Shown here: one piece after another, positions 7,120 to 15,309 of the stretch
Position numbering within the stretch: the first letter of the stretch is position 1
How the letters are laid out: each line of letters opens with the position of its first letter
Assembly: GCA_018242505.1 (NCBI GenBank)
Contig: JAFEBU010000065.1
Span: 62,001 to 126,000 of the forward strand
DNA: 64,000 bases
Direction of reading: 5' to 3'
Source: Pseudomonadota bacterium
Lineage (GTDB): Bacteria > Pseudomonadota > Alphaproteobacteria > Reyranellales > Reyranellaceae
Translations under genes and position numbers: made by a program
The notes under the pieces: generated by a model
What the model was told of the DNA's origin: nothing
What the model saw: only the letters and a program-made list of their open reading frames with translations
Databases searched by the model: none

Positions 7120-9005
7120 GGGCCTTCGGCAAGATCCTGGTCGCCAATCGCGGCGAGATCGCCTGGCGCGTCATGCGCACGGCCAAAGCGATGGGCTATC
7201 GCACGGTCGCCATCTACTCCGACGCCGACAGGGAGGCGCCGCACGTGGCTTTCGCCGACGAGGCGGTGCGGATCGGTCCGCCGCCGGTTGGCGAGAGCTA
7301 TCTCGACGTCAACCGTATTCTCGATGCTGCCCGCGTTTCAGGCGCCGACGCCGTCCACCCCGGCTACGGCTTTCTCTCCGAGAACGAAACCTTCGCGGCG
7401 GCCTGCGAGAAGATGGGCCTCGTCTTCATCGGTCCACCGCCCGCAGCGATCGCAGCCATGGGCAACAAGGCCGCCGCCAAGCGGCGCATGATCGACGCCG
7501 GCGTTCCTTGCGTCCCTGGCTATCAGGGTGCGGACCAGAGCGATGGAGTCCTGGAAAAGGAAGCGCGCAAGATCGGCCTGCCCGTGATGGTCAAGGCAGC
7601 GGCCGGCGGCGGTGGACGCGGCATGCGGCTGGTCGAGCGTGCGTCGGACCTTCTCGAAGCAATCCGGGCGGCCCGAGCCGAGGCCGAAAGCGCCTTCGGC
7701 TCGGGCCAGCTCATTCTGGAGAAGGCCGTCATCGATGCACGCCATGTCGAGATCCAGGTCTTTGCCGATAGCCATGGCAACGTCATCCATCTCGGCGAGC
7801 GCGATTGCTCGGTGCAACGGCGCCATCAGAAAGTAGTCGAGGAAGCACCCTCGCCAGCCGTCGATCCGCAGTTGCGCCGCCGCATGGGTGAAGCCGCCGT
7901 TGCTGCGGCCAAGACCATCGGCTATCGCGGCGCAGGTACTGTCGAGTTCCTTCTGGGCAGCGACGGCGCCTTCTACTTCCTTGAGATGAACACACGTCTG
8001 CAGGTTGAGCATCCGGTGACCGAGGCCGTCACTGGCCTTGACCTCGTCGAATGGCAGCTCCGCGTCGCACGCGGCGAAGCGCTGCCGCTCCCACAGGATC
8101 AGGTGCGCCTGGATGGGCATGCCATCGAGGTTCGGCTCTATGCCGAGGACCCCTATGCCGGCTTCCTGCCCCAGACCGGCCGCATCGATGTCTGGCGGCC
8201 CGCGGCCGGCATCGGCGTCAGGATCGATCACGGCATGAAGGAAGGGCTCGTCATCTCGCCCTTCTACGATCCGATGATCGCCAAGGTGATCGCGCATGGC
8301 GCTACACGCGAGGAAGCGCGCACGCGGCTGGTTCAGGCGTTGCGCGACACGGTCGTGCTCGGCCCCACCACCAACCGGCATTTCCTGATCCGTCTGCTGG
8401 AGCATCCCGAGTTCGCCGCCGGCAAGGCGACCACCGCTTTCCTCGGCATGCATTCCTTCCCCGCCCCGCCCGTGAGCGAGGCTCACTGGAAGTTGGCAGC
8501 GGGTCTCCTGTGGCGGCACTCCGCGGAGCGTTATCCCGCTCCCTTGCGTGGCTGGCGAAATTCGAATCCGGAACCGACGCCGATCAAGCTGGCGGTTGGC
8601 GACAAGGAGCGCCTGCTTCACATTCTGCCAGGGGATGTCGCGGAGACGAACGCGCCCTGCTACATCGACGGCAGCGACATCTTCGTCGACCTCGACGGAC
8701 ACACGGTTCGCTTCCAGGATCGCACGTACCTGCCACCGGCTTCTGCGCAGGCAGGCGGCGATGGCAAGTTGCGCGCACCGATGGACGGGCGGATCGTGTC
8801 GGTGAAGGTCGATCCCGGCCAGAAGGTCGTGCGCGGCCAGACCCTGATCGTGCTGGAAGCGATGAAGATCCAGCACCAGCTCAAGGCGGCGCTCGACGCC
8901 ACGGTCGAGTCGATTGCGGTGACGGAAGGCCAGCAGGTGAGCAATCGTGCTGTACTGGTGACAATGGCGTCCAGTGACCAGGAGTGCGAGCGAGATGTTG
9001 CGTAG
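7116..9005 (+). CDS. atuF-like: Acyl-CoA carboxylase alpha subunit: biotin carboxylase plus biotin carrier
   Basis: A 629-residue protein with biotin carboxylase N-domain (KILVANRGEIAWRV at residue 6), ATP-grasp domain (AAAGGGGRGMR near 165, EMNTRLQVEHPVTE near 292), biotin carboxylase C-domain and a C-terminal biotinyl domain with EAMK, biotinylated Lys584. It loads biotin with bicarbonate for the beta subunit at 2352-3968. The ATG at 7116 gives a 4-nt overlap with the hydratase; the open frame upstream is not real. Slightly shorter than the roughly 660-residue AtuF/LiuD proteins. Best read as geranyl-CoA carboxylase alpha, with methylcrotonyl-CoA carboxylase as alternative. Confidence 0.85.
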   Translation: MRAFGKILVANRGEIAWRVMRTAKAMGYRTVAIYSDADREAPHVAFADEAVRIGPPPVGESYLDVNRILDAARVSGADAVHPGYGFLSENETFAAACEKMGLVFIGPPPAAIAAMGNKAAAKRRMIDAGVPCVPGYQGADQSDGVLEKEARKIGLPVMVKAAAGGGGRGMRLVERASDLLEAIRAARAEAESAFGSGQLILEKAVIDARHVEIQVFADSHGNVIHLGERDCSVQRRHQKVVEEAPSPAVDPQLRRRMGEAAVAAAKTIGYRGAGTVEFLLGSDGAFYFLEMNTRLQVEHPVTEAVTGLDLVEWQLRVARGEALPLPQDQVRLDGHAIEVRLYAEDPYAGFLPQTGRIDVWRPAAGIGVRIDHGMKEGLVISPFYDPMIAKVIAHGATREEARTRLVQALRDTVVLGPTTNRHFLIRLLEHPEFAAGKATTAFLGMHSFPAPPVSEAHWKLAAGLLWRHSAERYPAPLRGWRNSNPEPTPIKLAVGDKERLLHILPGDVAETNAPCYIDGSDIFVDLDGHTVRFQDRTYLPPASAQAGGDGKLRAPMDGRIVSVKVDPGQKVVRGQTLIVLEAMKIQHQLKAALDATVESIAVTEGQQVSNRAVLVTMASSDQECERDVA

Positions 9006-9963
9006 GACGGTTCTGACCTCCCTGGCCGCGACGGCTGCCGCGCCGGCATTCGGCGATACCTACCCCAGCCGCCCGATCACGATGGTCGTGCCCTTCGCTG
9101 CGGGCGGGCCGACCGACCTGATGGCGCGCGTGGTCGGCGAGCGCATGACCAAGGAACTCGGCCGGCAGTTCGTGATCGAGAATGCGACCGGCGCGGCCGG
9201 CACCATCGGCGTCGGCAAGGTCGCACGTGCTGCATCCGATGGCTATACGATCAGCATCGGCCATCTCGGCACCCATGTCGCCAACGGTACGATCTACCGC
9301 AACCTCAACTACGATCTCCTTACCGACCTGACGCCGATCGCACGCCTGCCGTCCAATCCGATGCTGGTCGTCGCGTCCAACGCCATGCCGGCCCATACGC
9401 TGAAGGAGTTGGTCGACCACTTGAAGGCCAACCCTGACGAGGTCTCCGGCGGCACGGCGGGTATCGGCTCGGGGTCGCATCTCGGCGCATTGGCCTTTTT
9501 TGCTGCTACAGGTGCGAAGTATCAGCTCGTGCCCTATCGCGGCACCGGCCCGGCGGTACAGGACCTGAGCGCCAATCAAATCCAGGTGATGGTGGACCAA
9601 TCCTCCAATTCCCTGCCGCATGTCCGGGCCGGAAAGATCCGGGCCTATGCCGTGACGGCAAAAGTGCGCTCGGCCGCGATGCCCGACATCCCGACCGCGG
9701 CTGAGGCCGGCTATCCGATGGAGGTCGCGATCTGGCACGGTCTTTGGGCGCCAAAGGGCACGCCACCGGAGATCGTCGCCAAGCTCAACAGTGCAGCCGT
9801 CGCGACCCTGCAGGACCCAGCGATCCGGACTCGCATGGAGGATCTCGGCCAGGATCTGCCTACGCCCGCAGAGATGGCGCCGGCCGCCTTCGGCGAATTC
9901 CATCGCGCCGAATTCGCCAAATGGAAGAAGATCCTCGAAACCGCCGACGTTAAGGTGGAATGA
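8995..9963 (+). CDS. Tripartite tricarboxylate transporter (Bug-family) solute receptor
   Basis: A 322-residue periplasmic protein. The N-terminus MLRRTVLTSLAATAAAPAFG is a signal peptide, followed by YPSRPITMVVPFAAGGPTD, the hallmark of Bug receptors. Further family features are YRGTGPAVQDLSANQIQVM and VRAGKIRAYAVT. Bug proteins bind small carboxylates. No TctA/TctB membrane genes lie nearby, so it is an orphan receptor, common in this family. The ATG at 8995 with CAGGAG ten bases upstream is preferred; it overlaps the end of the biotin carboxylase gene by 11 nt, so the receptor belongs to the atu-like operon. It may capture the terpenoid acid (inference). Confidence 0.88.
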   Translation: MLRRTVLTSLAATAAAPAFGDTYPSRPITMVVPFAAGGPTDLMARVVGERMTKELGRQFVIENATGAAGTIGVGKVARAASDGYTISIGHLGTHVANGTIYRNLNYDLLTDLTPIARLPSNPMLVVASNAMPAHTLKELVDHLKANPDEVSGGTAGIGSGSHLGALAFFAATGAKYQLVPYRGTGPAVQDLSANQIQVMVDQSSNSLPHVRAGKIRAYAVTAKVRSAAMPDIPTAAEAGYPMEVAIWHGLWAPKGTPPEIVAKLNSAAVATLQDPAIRTRMEDLGQDLPTPAEMAPAAFGEFHRAEFAKWKKILETADVKVE

Positions 9964-9966
9964 TCC

Positions 9967-11412
9967 TCAGTCGCTGTAGCTTGGCGGCACCGGACAGGAC
10001 GGCAGCAGCTTTTCCATGGCCTTTGCAACACCCAACAGCTTCGCCTCGTCCCAGCGCTTGCCGACAAGCTGAAGGCCGATCGGGAGACCGTCCTTCGAGA
10101 GGCCGCAGGGCAGCACGATCGAAGGTTGGCCGGTAAGGTTGGCGAGAAAATTGTACGACGTGCCAGCGAAGAAATAAGGATGGACTTGGCCGTCGATCTT
10201 CAAGGGTTCTCCCGACTTCTGGCGCACGAAGGCCGCGTCGGGCATCACAGGCATCAGCCAGGCATCGTGGTCGTCGAGGAAGGCGTCGCAGTGCCGGATG
10301 AGCTGGTCGCGACGATCGAGCACGGCGAAGAACTCGGCCAGGTCGAGCTTCGCCGCCCGGGCCACCGAACGCATGCTGGGATCGGGCGCATCGGCCCTGC
10401 CGAAGAACGGCTCGCGTTCTGCCAGCGGCTGCAGTGCGCGCACCTCGTACTGCAAGAGGTCGGACCAGTCGTCCCAAGCCCGCTGCCAGTCCATGCCCTC
10501 TGGTTCGGCGCGCTTCGTCTTCACCCCGGCCTTGGAGAGCAGCCGCACCGTTTCTTGCAATACCCGTGCCGTCTCGGCTGATGCCGGCACCAGAGGGTTT
10601 CGGTCGATGAAAGCGATGCGCAAGCCCTTCACCGCAAGCTTGGGTGTCGGCCCCAGTGGCACCGGGGCGGCCTCTGCCTCGCCGCCGTCGGGACCGGCGA
10701 TGACACGCAGCGCGAGGTCGAGATCGTCGACCGAACGCGCGAGCGGCCCGTACACCCCCATATAGCGAACAGTCCGGATCTGGCCGGGCAGACCGGGCAC
10801 ATGCCCCTTGGCCGGCACACGCCACTCTGTCGGCTTCAGTGAAAAGATGCCGTTATAGTGCGCGGGATTGCGCACGGAACCGCCGATGTCGCTGCCCAGT
10901 TCCAGCGGCGACAGCCGCGCCGCGACGGCAGCCGCCCCACCGCCGGTCGAACCGCCGGCTGCACGTCGGGCATCCCAGGCATTCTTGGTCGTGCCGAAGA
11001 GAGGACTGTCGGTTTGGAAGTCCATGCATAGCTCGGGCACGTTGGTCTTGCCGAGGATCACCGCGCCGGCGGCACGCAGCCGCGCCACCGCGCTGGCATC
11101 CGCCGAAGCGATATTGTCGCGCAGCGGCGGGAAGCTGGACGTGGTGGCGAGCCCGGCGACATCGAATGCCTCCTTGATGGTGATCGGCACGCCATGCAGC
11201 GGCCCCGGCTTCGAGCTCTTGCGGGCCAGGGCACGGTCAGCCGCGCGGGCAGCTTTCAGGGCATTTTCCCGATCCACCACGACCAGCGCATTGAGTGGCC
11301 CGTTGAGGCGGGCAATGCGCTCGAGATGCGCTTCGGTCGCTTCGCGCGAGGACAAGCGGCCGTTTCGTATGGCGCGGGCAAGCCGCGTAGCGGTTTCGAA
11401 ACATGGATTCAT
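9967..11412 (-). CDS. Amidase (amidase-signature family)
   Basis: A 481-residue amidase-signature hydrolase with a complete Ser-cisSer-Lys triad: Lys80 in GVPITIKEAFD, cis-Ser155 in GGSTGGG and the nucleophile Ser179 in GSDIGGSVR. No signal peptide, so it acts in the cytoplasm. Family members cleave amides, for example aryl or short aliphatic amides, and the specificity cannot be read from sequence. It converges on the Bug receptor gene with only 3 bases between the stops. Divergent from the HSDL2-like SDR. Confidence 0.9.
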   Translation of the reverse strand: MNPCFETATRLARAIRNGRLSSREATEAHLERIARLNGPLNALVVVDRENALKAARAADRALARKSSKPGPLHGVPITIKEAFDVAGLATTSSFPPLRDNIASADASAVARLRAAGAVILGKTNVPELCMDFQTDSPLFGTTKNAWDARRAAGGSTGGGAAAVAARLSPLELGSDIGGSVRNPAHYNGIFSLKPTEWRVPAKGHVPGLPGQIRTVRYMGVYGPLARSVDDLDLALRVIAGPDGGEAEAAPVPLGPTPKLAVKGLRIAFIDRNPLVPASAETARVLQETVRLLSKAGVKTKRAEPEGMDWQRAWDDWSDLLQYEVRALQPLAEREPFFGRADAPDPSMRSVARAAKLDLAEFFAVLDRRDQLIRHCDAFLDDHDAWLMPVMPDAAFVRQKSGEPLKIDGQVHPYFFAGTSYNFLANLTGQPSIVLPCGLSKDGLPIGLQLVGKRWDEAKLLGVAKAMEKLLPSCPVPPSYSD

Positions 11413-11493
11413 GCATGCCTCCCCTGCGACGCGGCGAGACTAGCCGCCCCATCAGCGCCCGGCTATAGAGCCCAAAGGAATGTTGGGGACCAC

Positions 11494-12348
11494 ATGAGCC
11501 TGGCTAACAAGACGCTGTTCGTGACCGGCGCTAGCCGCGGCATTGGCCTCGCCATCGCTTTGCGTGCCGCGCGCGATGGCGCCAACGTCGCGATCGCCGC
11601 CAAGACCGTGAAGCCCGATCCGCGGCTGCCCGGTACGATCTTCACCGCCGCCGAAGAAGTCGAGCGCGCCGGTGGAAAGGGCCTGCCGCTGCCCTGCGAC
11701 ATTCGGGACGAGCAAAGTGTCGAGAAGGCCGTCGCCGAGACGGTGGCGAAGTTCGGCGGCATCGACATTCTGGTGAACAATGCCAGCGCCATCAGCCTCA
11801 CCGGGACGCTCGCCACGCCGATGAAGCGCTATGACCTCATGCACCAGATCAACGCGCGCGGCACATTCCTCGTCTCCCAGAAATGCATCCCGCATCTCAC
11901 GAAAGCGTCGAATCCCCATGTGCTGAACCTCTCGCCGCCGCTCGATTTCGACGTGAAATGGTTCGCCTCGCATCCGGCCTACACGCTCGCCAAATATTCG
12001 ATGTCGGTCTACGCCTGGGCCATGGCCGCGGAATTCAAGGACAAGGGCATTGCCTTCAATTGCCTGTGGCCGCGCACGGGCATTGCGACGGCGGCAATCA
12101 AGAATGTGCTGGGCGGCGATGAGGGCATGAAACGCTGCCGCAAGCCCGAGATCATGGGCGATGCGGCCTATGCCATCTTCAATCGGCCGGCCACGAGCTG
12201 CACCGGCCACTTCTTCATCGACGACGAAGTACTCGCCGAGGAAGGGATCACCGATCTCGACAAATACGCCGTATCGCCCGGCACCGCATTGATGCCCGAC
12301 TTCTTCGTGCCCGCATCGGGCGCCCGAACCGTCGTCGGACGCGCCTGA
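11494..12348 (+). CDS. SDR oxidoreductase, HSDL2-like
   Basis: A 284-residue SDR beginning MSLANKTLFVTGASRGIG. The distinctive features of hydroxysteroid dehydrogenase-like protein 2 are present: the AKTVKPDPRLPGTIFTAAEE insert near residue 35, NNASAISLTGT, NLSPPLDF and the active-site HPAYTLAKYSMS, then LWPRTGIATAA. Mammalian HSDL2 also has an SCP2 domain; it is absent here, although a free SCP2 protein is encoded at 1085-1381. Physiological substrate unknown. Two bases separate it from the alpha/beta hydrolase, so they form an operon. Confidence 0.87.
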   Translation: MSLANKTLFVTGASRGIGLAIALRAARDGANVAIAAKTVKPDPRLPGTIFTAAEEVERAGGKGLPLPCDIRDEQSVEKAVAETVAKFGGIDILVNNASAISLTGTLATPMKRYDLMHQINARGTFLVSQKCIPHLTKASNPHVLNLSPPLDFDVKWFASHPAYTLAKYSMSVYAWAMAAEFKDKGIAFNCLWPRTGIATAAIKNVLGGDEGMKRCRKPEIMGDAAYAIFNRPATSCTGHFFIDDEVLAEEGITDLDKYAVSPGTALMPDFFVPASGARTVVGRA

Positions 12349-12350
12349 AG

Positions 12351-13070
12351 ATGGCGACGTTCATCCTCGTCCACGGTGCGTGCCATGGCGGCTGGTGCTG
12401 GGAAAAGGTGACGCCGATCCTCGAGAGCCACGGTCACACGGTCTGCGCGCCCGACCTGCCCGGCCTCGGCAAGGATCAGACGCCGCCCGCCAGCGTCACG
12501 CTCGCGGACAATGTCGAGCGGATTTCCCGGCTGCTCGACAAGATGGAAGAGCCGGTCGTCCTGGTGGGTCATGCGTTGGGCGGCGTCACGATCAGCCAGG
12601 TCGCGGAAGCGAGGCGCCGCAAGATCAAGGCGCTGGTCTATGTCTGTGGCCTGATGCCGCCCTCCGGCATGGCCAGCCGTGAACTGACCGCCAGCGATCC
12701 GGATCAATTATTCCGCCGCTCGCGCGAGATCAGCCCGGACGGCCTCACCTATACGTTCGCGCGTGCGCAGCTGCCGACCCTGTTCTATGCCGACGTATCG
12801 CCCGAGGACCGCTACCGCGCCATGGAGCGACTGCGCCCGCAGCCCATCGCGATCTCGAAGACGCCACTCACACTCACCGACGAACGTTACGGCTCGGTGC
12901 CGCGCTGGTACATCGAATGCACGCAGGACCTCGCCGTCCGGATCGCGCGTCAACGCGCGATGGTGAAAGCGTTGCCCTGCAAGGTGATCACCATGGAATG
13001 CGGCCACTCGCCCTTCTACAGCCAGCCCCAGGAGCTGGCCGAGCACCTGGAGACGATCGCCAGTTCGTAA
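12351..13070 (+). CDS. Alpha/beta hydrolase, methylesterase/hydroxynitrile-lyase-like, nucleophile Ser replaced by Ala
   Basis: A 239-residue alpha/beta-hydrolase resembling plant methylesterases and Hevea-type hydroxynitrile lyases: FILVHGACHGGWCWEKV at the N-terminus (oxyanion loop), YIECTQDLA with the acid residue and ECGHSPFYSQPQEL with the His. The nucleophile elbow, normally GHSxGG, reads GHALGG with Ala75 (codon GCG, one base from TCG). With Ser missing, classical esterase chemistry is not expected. It may bind ligands, catalyse another reaction, or be newly inactivated; the rest of the frame is intact. Pairs with the upstream SDR. Confidence 0.85.
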   Translation: MATFILVHGACHGGWCWEKVTPILESHGHTVCAPDLPGLGKDQTPPASVTLADNVERISRLLDKMEEPVVLVGHALGGVTISQVAEARRRKIKALVYVCGLMPPSGMASRELTASDPDQLFRRSREISPDGLTYTFARAQLPTLFYADVSPEDRYRAMERLRPQPIAISKTPLTLTDERYGSVPRWYIECTQDLAVRIARQRAMVKALPCKVITMECGHSPFYSQPQELAEHLETIASS

Positions 13071-13082
13071 ATTCTGTCGGTG

Positions 13083-13934
13083 TCAGTCGAAGAACGCGAG
13101 CGTGCGGACCTCGATGCTTTGGCGTGGCTTGGAGTCGGCTGGCGATGTCGGATCGTCGAACGCGGAATGAAGCGAAAAGCGCGCCCGGCCATCCCTGGCG
13201 GAATCGTAACACTTGATAATGATCGCCTCGTTCCGCGTCATCGCCGGGAAATAGTGCCAGCGGTGATCGGCGCTGTAGACACCCTGATAGATTTCGCCGA
13301 CACGGTCGGCATAGATGAGATCGCAGACCGCCAGATCGCGCGGTGCGATCGTCTGGGCATCGACGAAGCCCAAGGGTGCCATCTCGATCGGATCGTGCGA
13401 GATATTGCGCCAGACGTTGTACTCGGCGAAGCGTTTGCCAAGCCGCATTTCCGCCTCCTCCGGCGGCAGGAGATCGCGCACGCGCTGCGGCCCCGACCTC
13501 TCCGTGTAGTCGTTGTGCACGCTGCGCACCGGCGTGCGCAGCCCCCGCTCGACGGCACGATCGGCGGTGCGCACGGTGTGATCGAACACCACGACCTTCG
13601 AGGCACCTGTCTCCCGCTTGATCAGGGTCTCGACCTCGGGAAAGTAGATCGAACGGACGTCCTCGTCGCTGTAGAAGTCGCGCACCTTCGTATCGTACCG
13701 CGTCAAGATGAACGCGTGCCGATCGAGCGCGAGGATGGGCTCCAGCGGCCGCGCGTCGTGAACGCGCACGGTGAAATTGCGATAGTTGCCCTCGCGACGC
13801 GGCAAGCCTGTCCCCGGCGGCGGATTGTAGGTTACCGGCTTGATACTGAGATCGGCCAGATAGTTGACTGGTGCTTCGACCCAGGCTGCTTTCGGCGCGG
13901 CACACTTGGGATCGGCAAGGCGAAGTTCGGTCAT
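13083..13934 (-). CDS. CmcJ/NvfI-family oxidoreductase (copy 1)
   Basis: A 283-residue protein of the family that includes fungal AsaB/NvfI-type enzymes and CmcJ, thought to be non-heme iron oxygenases. Visible marks are VHNDYTERSGPQRVRDLLP (H140, D142, a candidate HxD iron site), YNVWRNI, HRWHYFP and FSLHSAFDDP (H256, candidate distal ligand) ending with ESIEVRTLAF-like IEVRTLAFFD. The start at 13934 is chosen because its N-terminus then matches the paralogue at 42678-43523; the frame stays open to 14012. It lies behind the iron alcohol dehydrogenase gene on the same strand. Substrate unknown. Confidence 0.8.
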   Translation of the reverse strand: MTELRLADPKCAAPKAAWVEAPVNYLADLSIKPVTYNPPPGTGLPRREGNYRNFTVRVHDARPLEPILALDRHAFILTRYDTKVRDFYSDEDVRSIYFPEVETLIKRETGASKVVVFDHTVRTADRAVERGLRTPVRSVHNDYTERSGPQRVRDLLPPEEAEMRLGKRFAEYNVWRNISHDPIEMAPLGFVDAQTIAPRDLAVCDLIYADRVGEIYQGVYSADHRWHYFPAMTRNEAIIIKCYDSARDGRARFSLHSAFDDPTSPADSKPRQSIEVRTLAFFD

Positions 13935-14040
13935 GGTCGACACCCGTGGGTCGGAAACAACGCTCTTCCCCATATCGGATGCCGGCATACGCAGCCCAAG
14001 GCGGCATCCCACGAAAAGAATTCATGAGGTCATTTAAGAC

Positions 14041-15216
14041 TCAGGCCGCGAGTTCGAGAATCTCCACGACCTCGGCCGGTCCCCTGATCGGCCGCGGATT
14101 GTTCAGCACCGCGCGGTCGTGCATCGACTTCTCGGCAATCTCCTGGAAGCGGTCCTTCCCGACGCCAACATCGGCCAGCCGCCCGGGCAGGCCGAGGGTC
14201 TTGACCAGCCCGGCCACCAGATCGGCGGCCGGCGCATCCGGTCTGCCGAATGCCTCGCTCACCAGCTTCTGGCGCTCGGCGTTGGCCGGCAGGTTCCAGC
14301 GCAGAACAGGGGGCAGCATGACGCAGGAGGTATGGCCATGCGGCACATGACAGGCAGCGCCCAGCACATGGCCGATCCCGTGGCTCGCTCCCACGCCGAC
14401 CCCCGACGTGCCGGCGCCGATCGAGAGCCACATGCCAAATTGCAGGTCGAGCCGCGTTTCCATGTCCTCGGGCCGGGCCCTGTGCGTTGGCAATGCCCTG
14501 GCGAGCAGCTTCAGCGCTTCACTCGCCGTCCCGATGACGAAGGGATGTGCCTGCGGCGAGCACAGCCGCTCTACGGCATGATCGACTGCCTTGAGGCCGG
14601 TCGAAAGCATGAGGTCCATCGGGGTGGCGAGCGTCGCCACCGGATCGAGGACAATCACGCGCGGCACGATCAGGCGATGGCCGAAGCTCTCCTTGATGCC
14701 ATGGCGCAGGTCGGCGATGCCGGCAAAGGCATTGAACTCGGCGGCCGACAGCGTCGTCGGGACGGCGATCATGCGGATCGCGCCCGGCAGCGGGTTGATC
14801 GCGGCCGACGGCGGTGCCGCGCCCTCCTTCGGCCGCCCTGCACGGTAGGCATCGAGATCTTCGATCTGCGTCGCCTTCTGCCAGAGGGCAATCAGCATCA
14901 CCTTGGTGGCATCGATTACCGAGCCCCCGCCCACGGCAATGATCAGATCGGCTTTCGCTTCACGCGCGAGCCTCGCGCCCTCGATGACGCAGGGTCTCGG
15001 TGAATGGGCGGTGATGCCGGCATACGTGCCGACATGACGCTCGCCCAGCGCGTGCACGACCTCGGCAAGGAGCGCGCTCTGCGCCACCGACTTCGATGTC
15101 GTGACAAAGATGCGCCTGGCGCCCAGCCGTTCCGCCTCCGCGGCCAAAGCCGCGCCGGCGGGCTTTCCGTAGACGACCCGTTCGATGTCCTGATGTCCAT
15201 GGACGCCGTTCAGCAT
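14041..15216 (-). CDS. Iron-containing alcohol dehydrogenase / maleylacetate reductase-like
   Basis: A 391-residue group III metal-dependent dehydrogenase. The nucleotide site is IIAVGGGSVIDATKV near residue 88; metal-site residues lie in KAVDHAVE and in the His-rich HGIGHVLGAACHVPHGHTS. ITAHSPRP and IPTTLS-like VPTTLSAAEF are family features. It probably reduces or oxidises an alcohol/aldehyde or maleylacetate using NAD(P)H. A GAGGAGA ribosome site supports the ATG at 15216. The CoA transferase is divergent 93 bases away, and the CmcJ-like gene follows by 106 bases on the same strand. Confidence 0.85.
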   Translation of the reverse strand: MLNGVHGHQDIERVVYGKPAGAALAAEAERLGARRIFVTTSKSVAQSALLAEVVHALGERHVGTYAGITAHSPRPCVIEGARLAREAKADLIIAVGGGSVIDATKVMLIALWQKATQIEDLDAYRAGRPKEGAAPPSAAINPLPGAIRMIAVPTTLSAAEFNAFAGIADLRHGIKESFGHRLIVPRVIVLDPVATLATPMDLMLSTGLKAVDHAVERLCSPQAHPFVIGTASEALKLLARALPTHRARPEDMETRLDLQFGMWLSIGAGTSGVGVGASHGIGHVLGAACHVPHGHTSCVMLPPVLRWNLPANAERQKLVSEAFGRPDAPAADLVAGLVKTLGLPGRLADVGVGKDRFQEIAEKSMHDRAVLNNPRPIRGPAEVVEILELAA

Positions 15217-15309
15217 GCCCTTCTCCTCGCCCGATGCGAGGACGGTACCGAGCCCTCGCTGCATGGTCTATAACCGCGCCTCCTGATCGGGTTCGAGGAG
15301 TGGAACGAG

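Noticed and set aside
7338..8876. 512-codon open frame on the minus strand
   Set aside because: Antisense of the biotin carboxylase gene, a common high-GC artefact.
2352..9005. Calling the carboxylase pair plain methylcrotonyl-CoA carboxylase (liuB/liuD)
   Set aside because: Gene order, the PECR-like SDR and the GGR loop fit the geranyl-CoA type better; methylcrotonyl remains an alternative.
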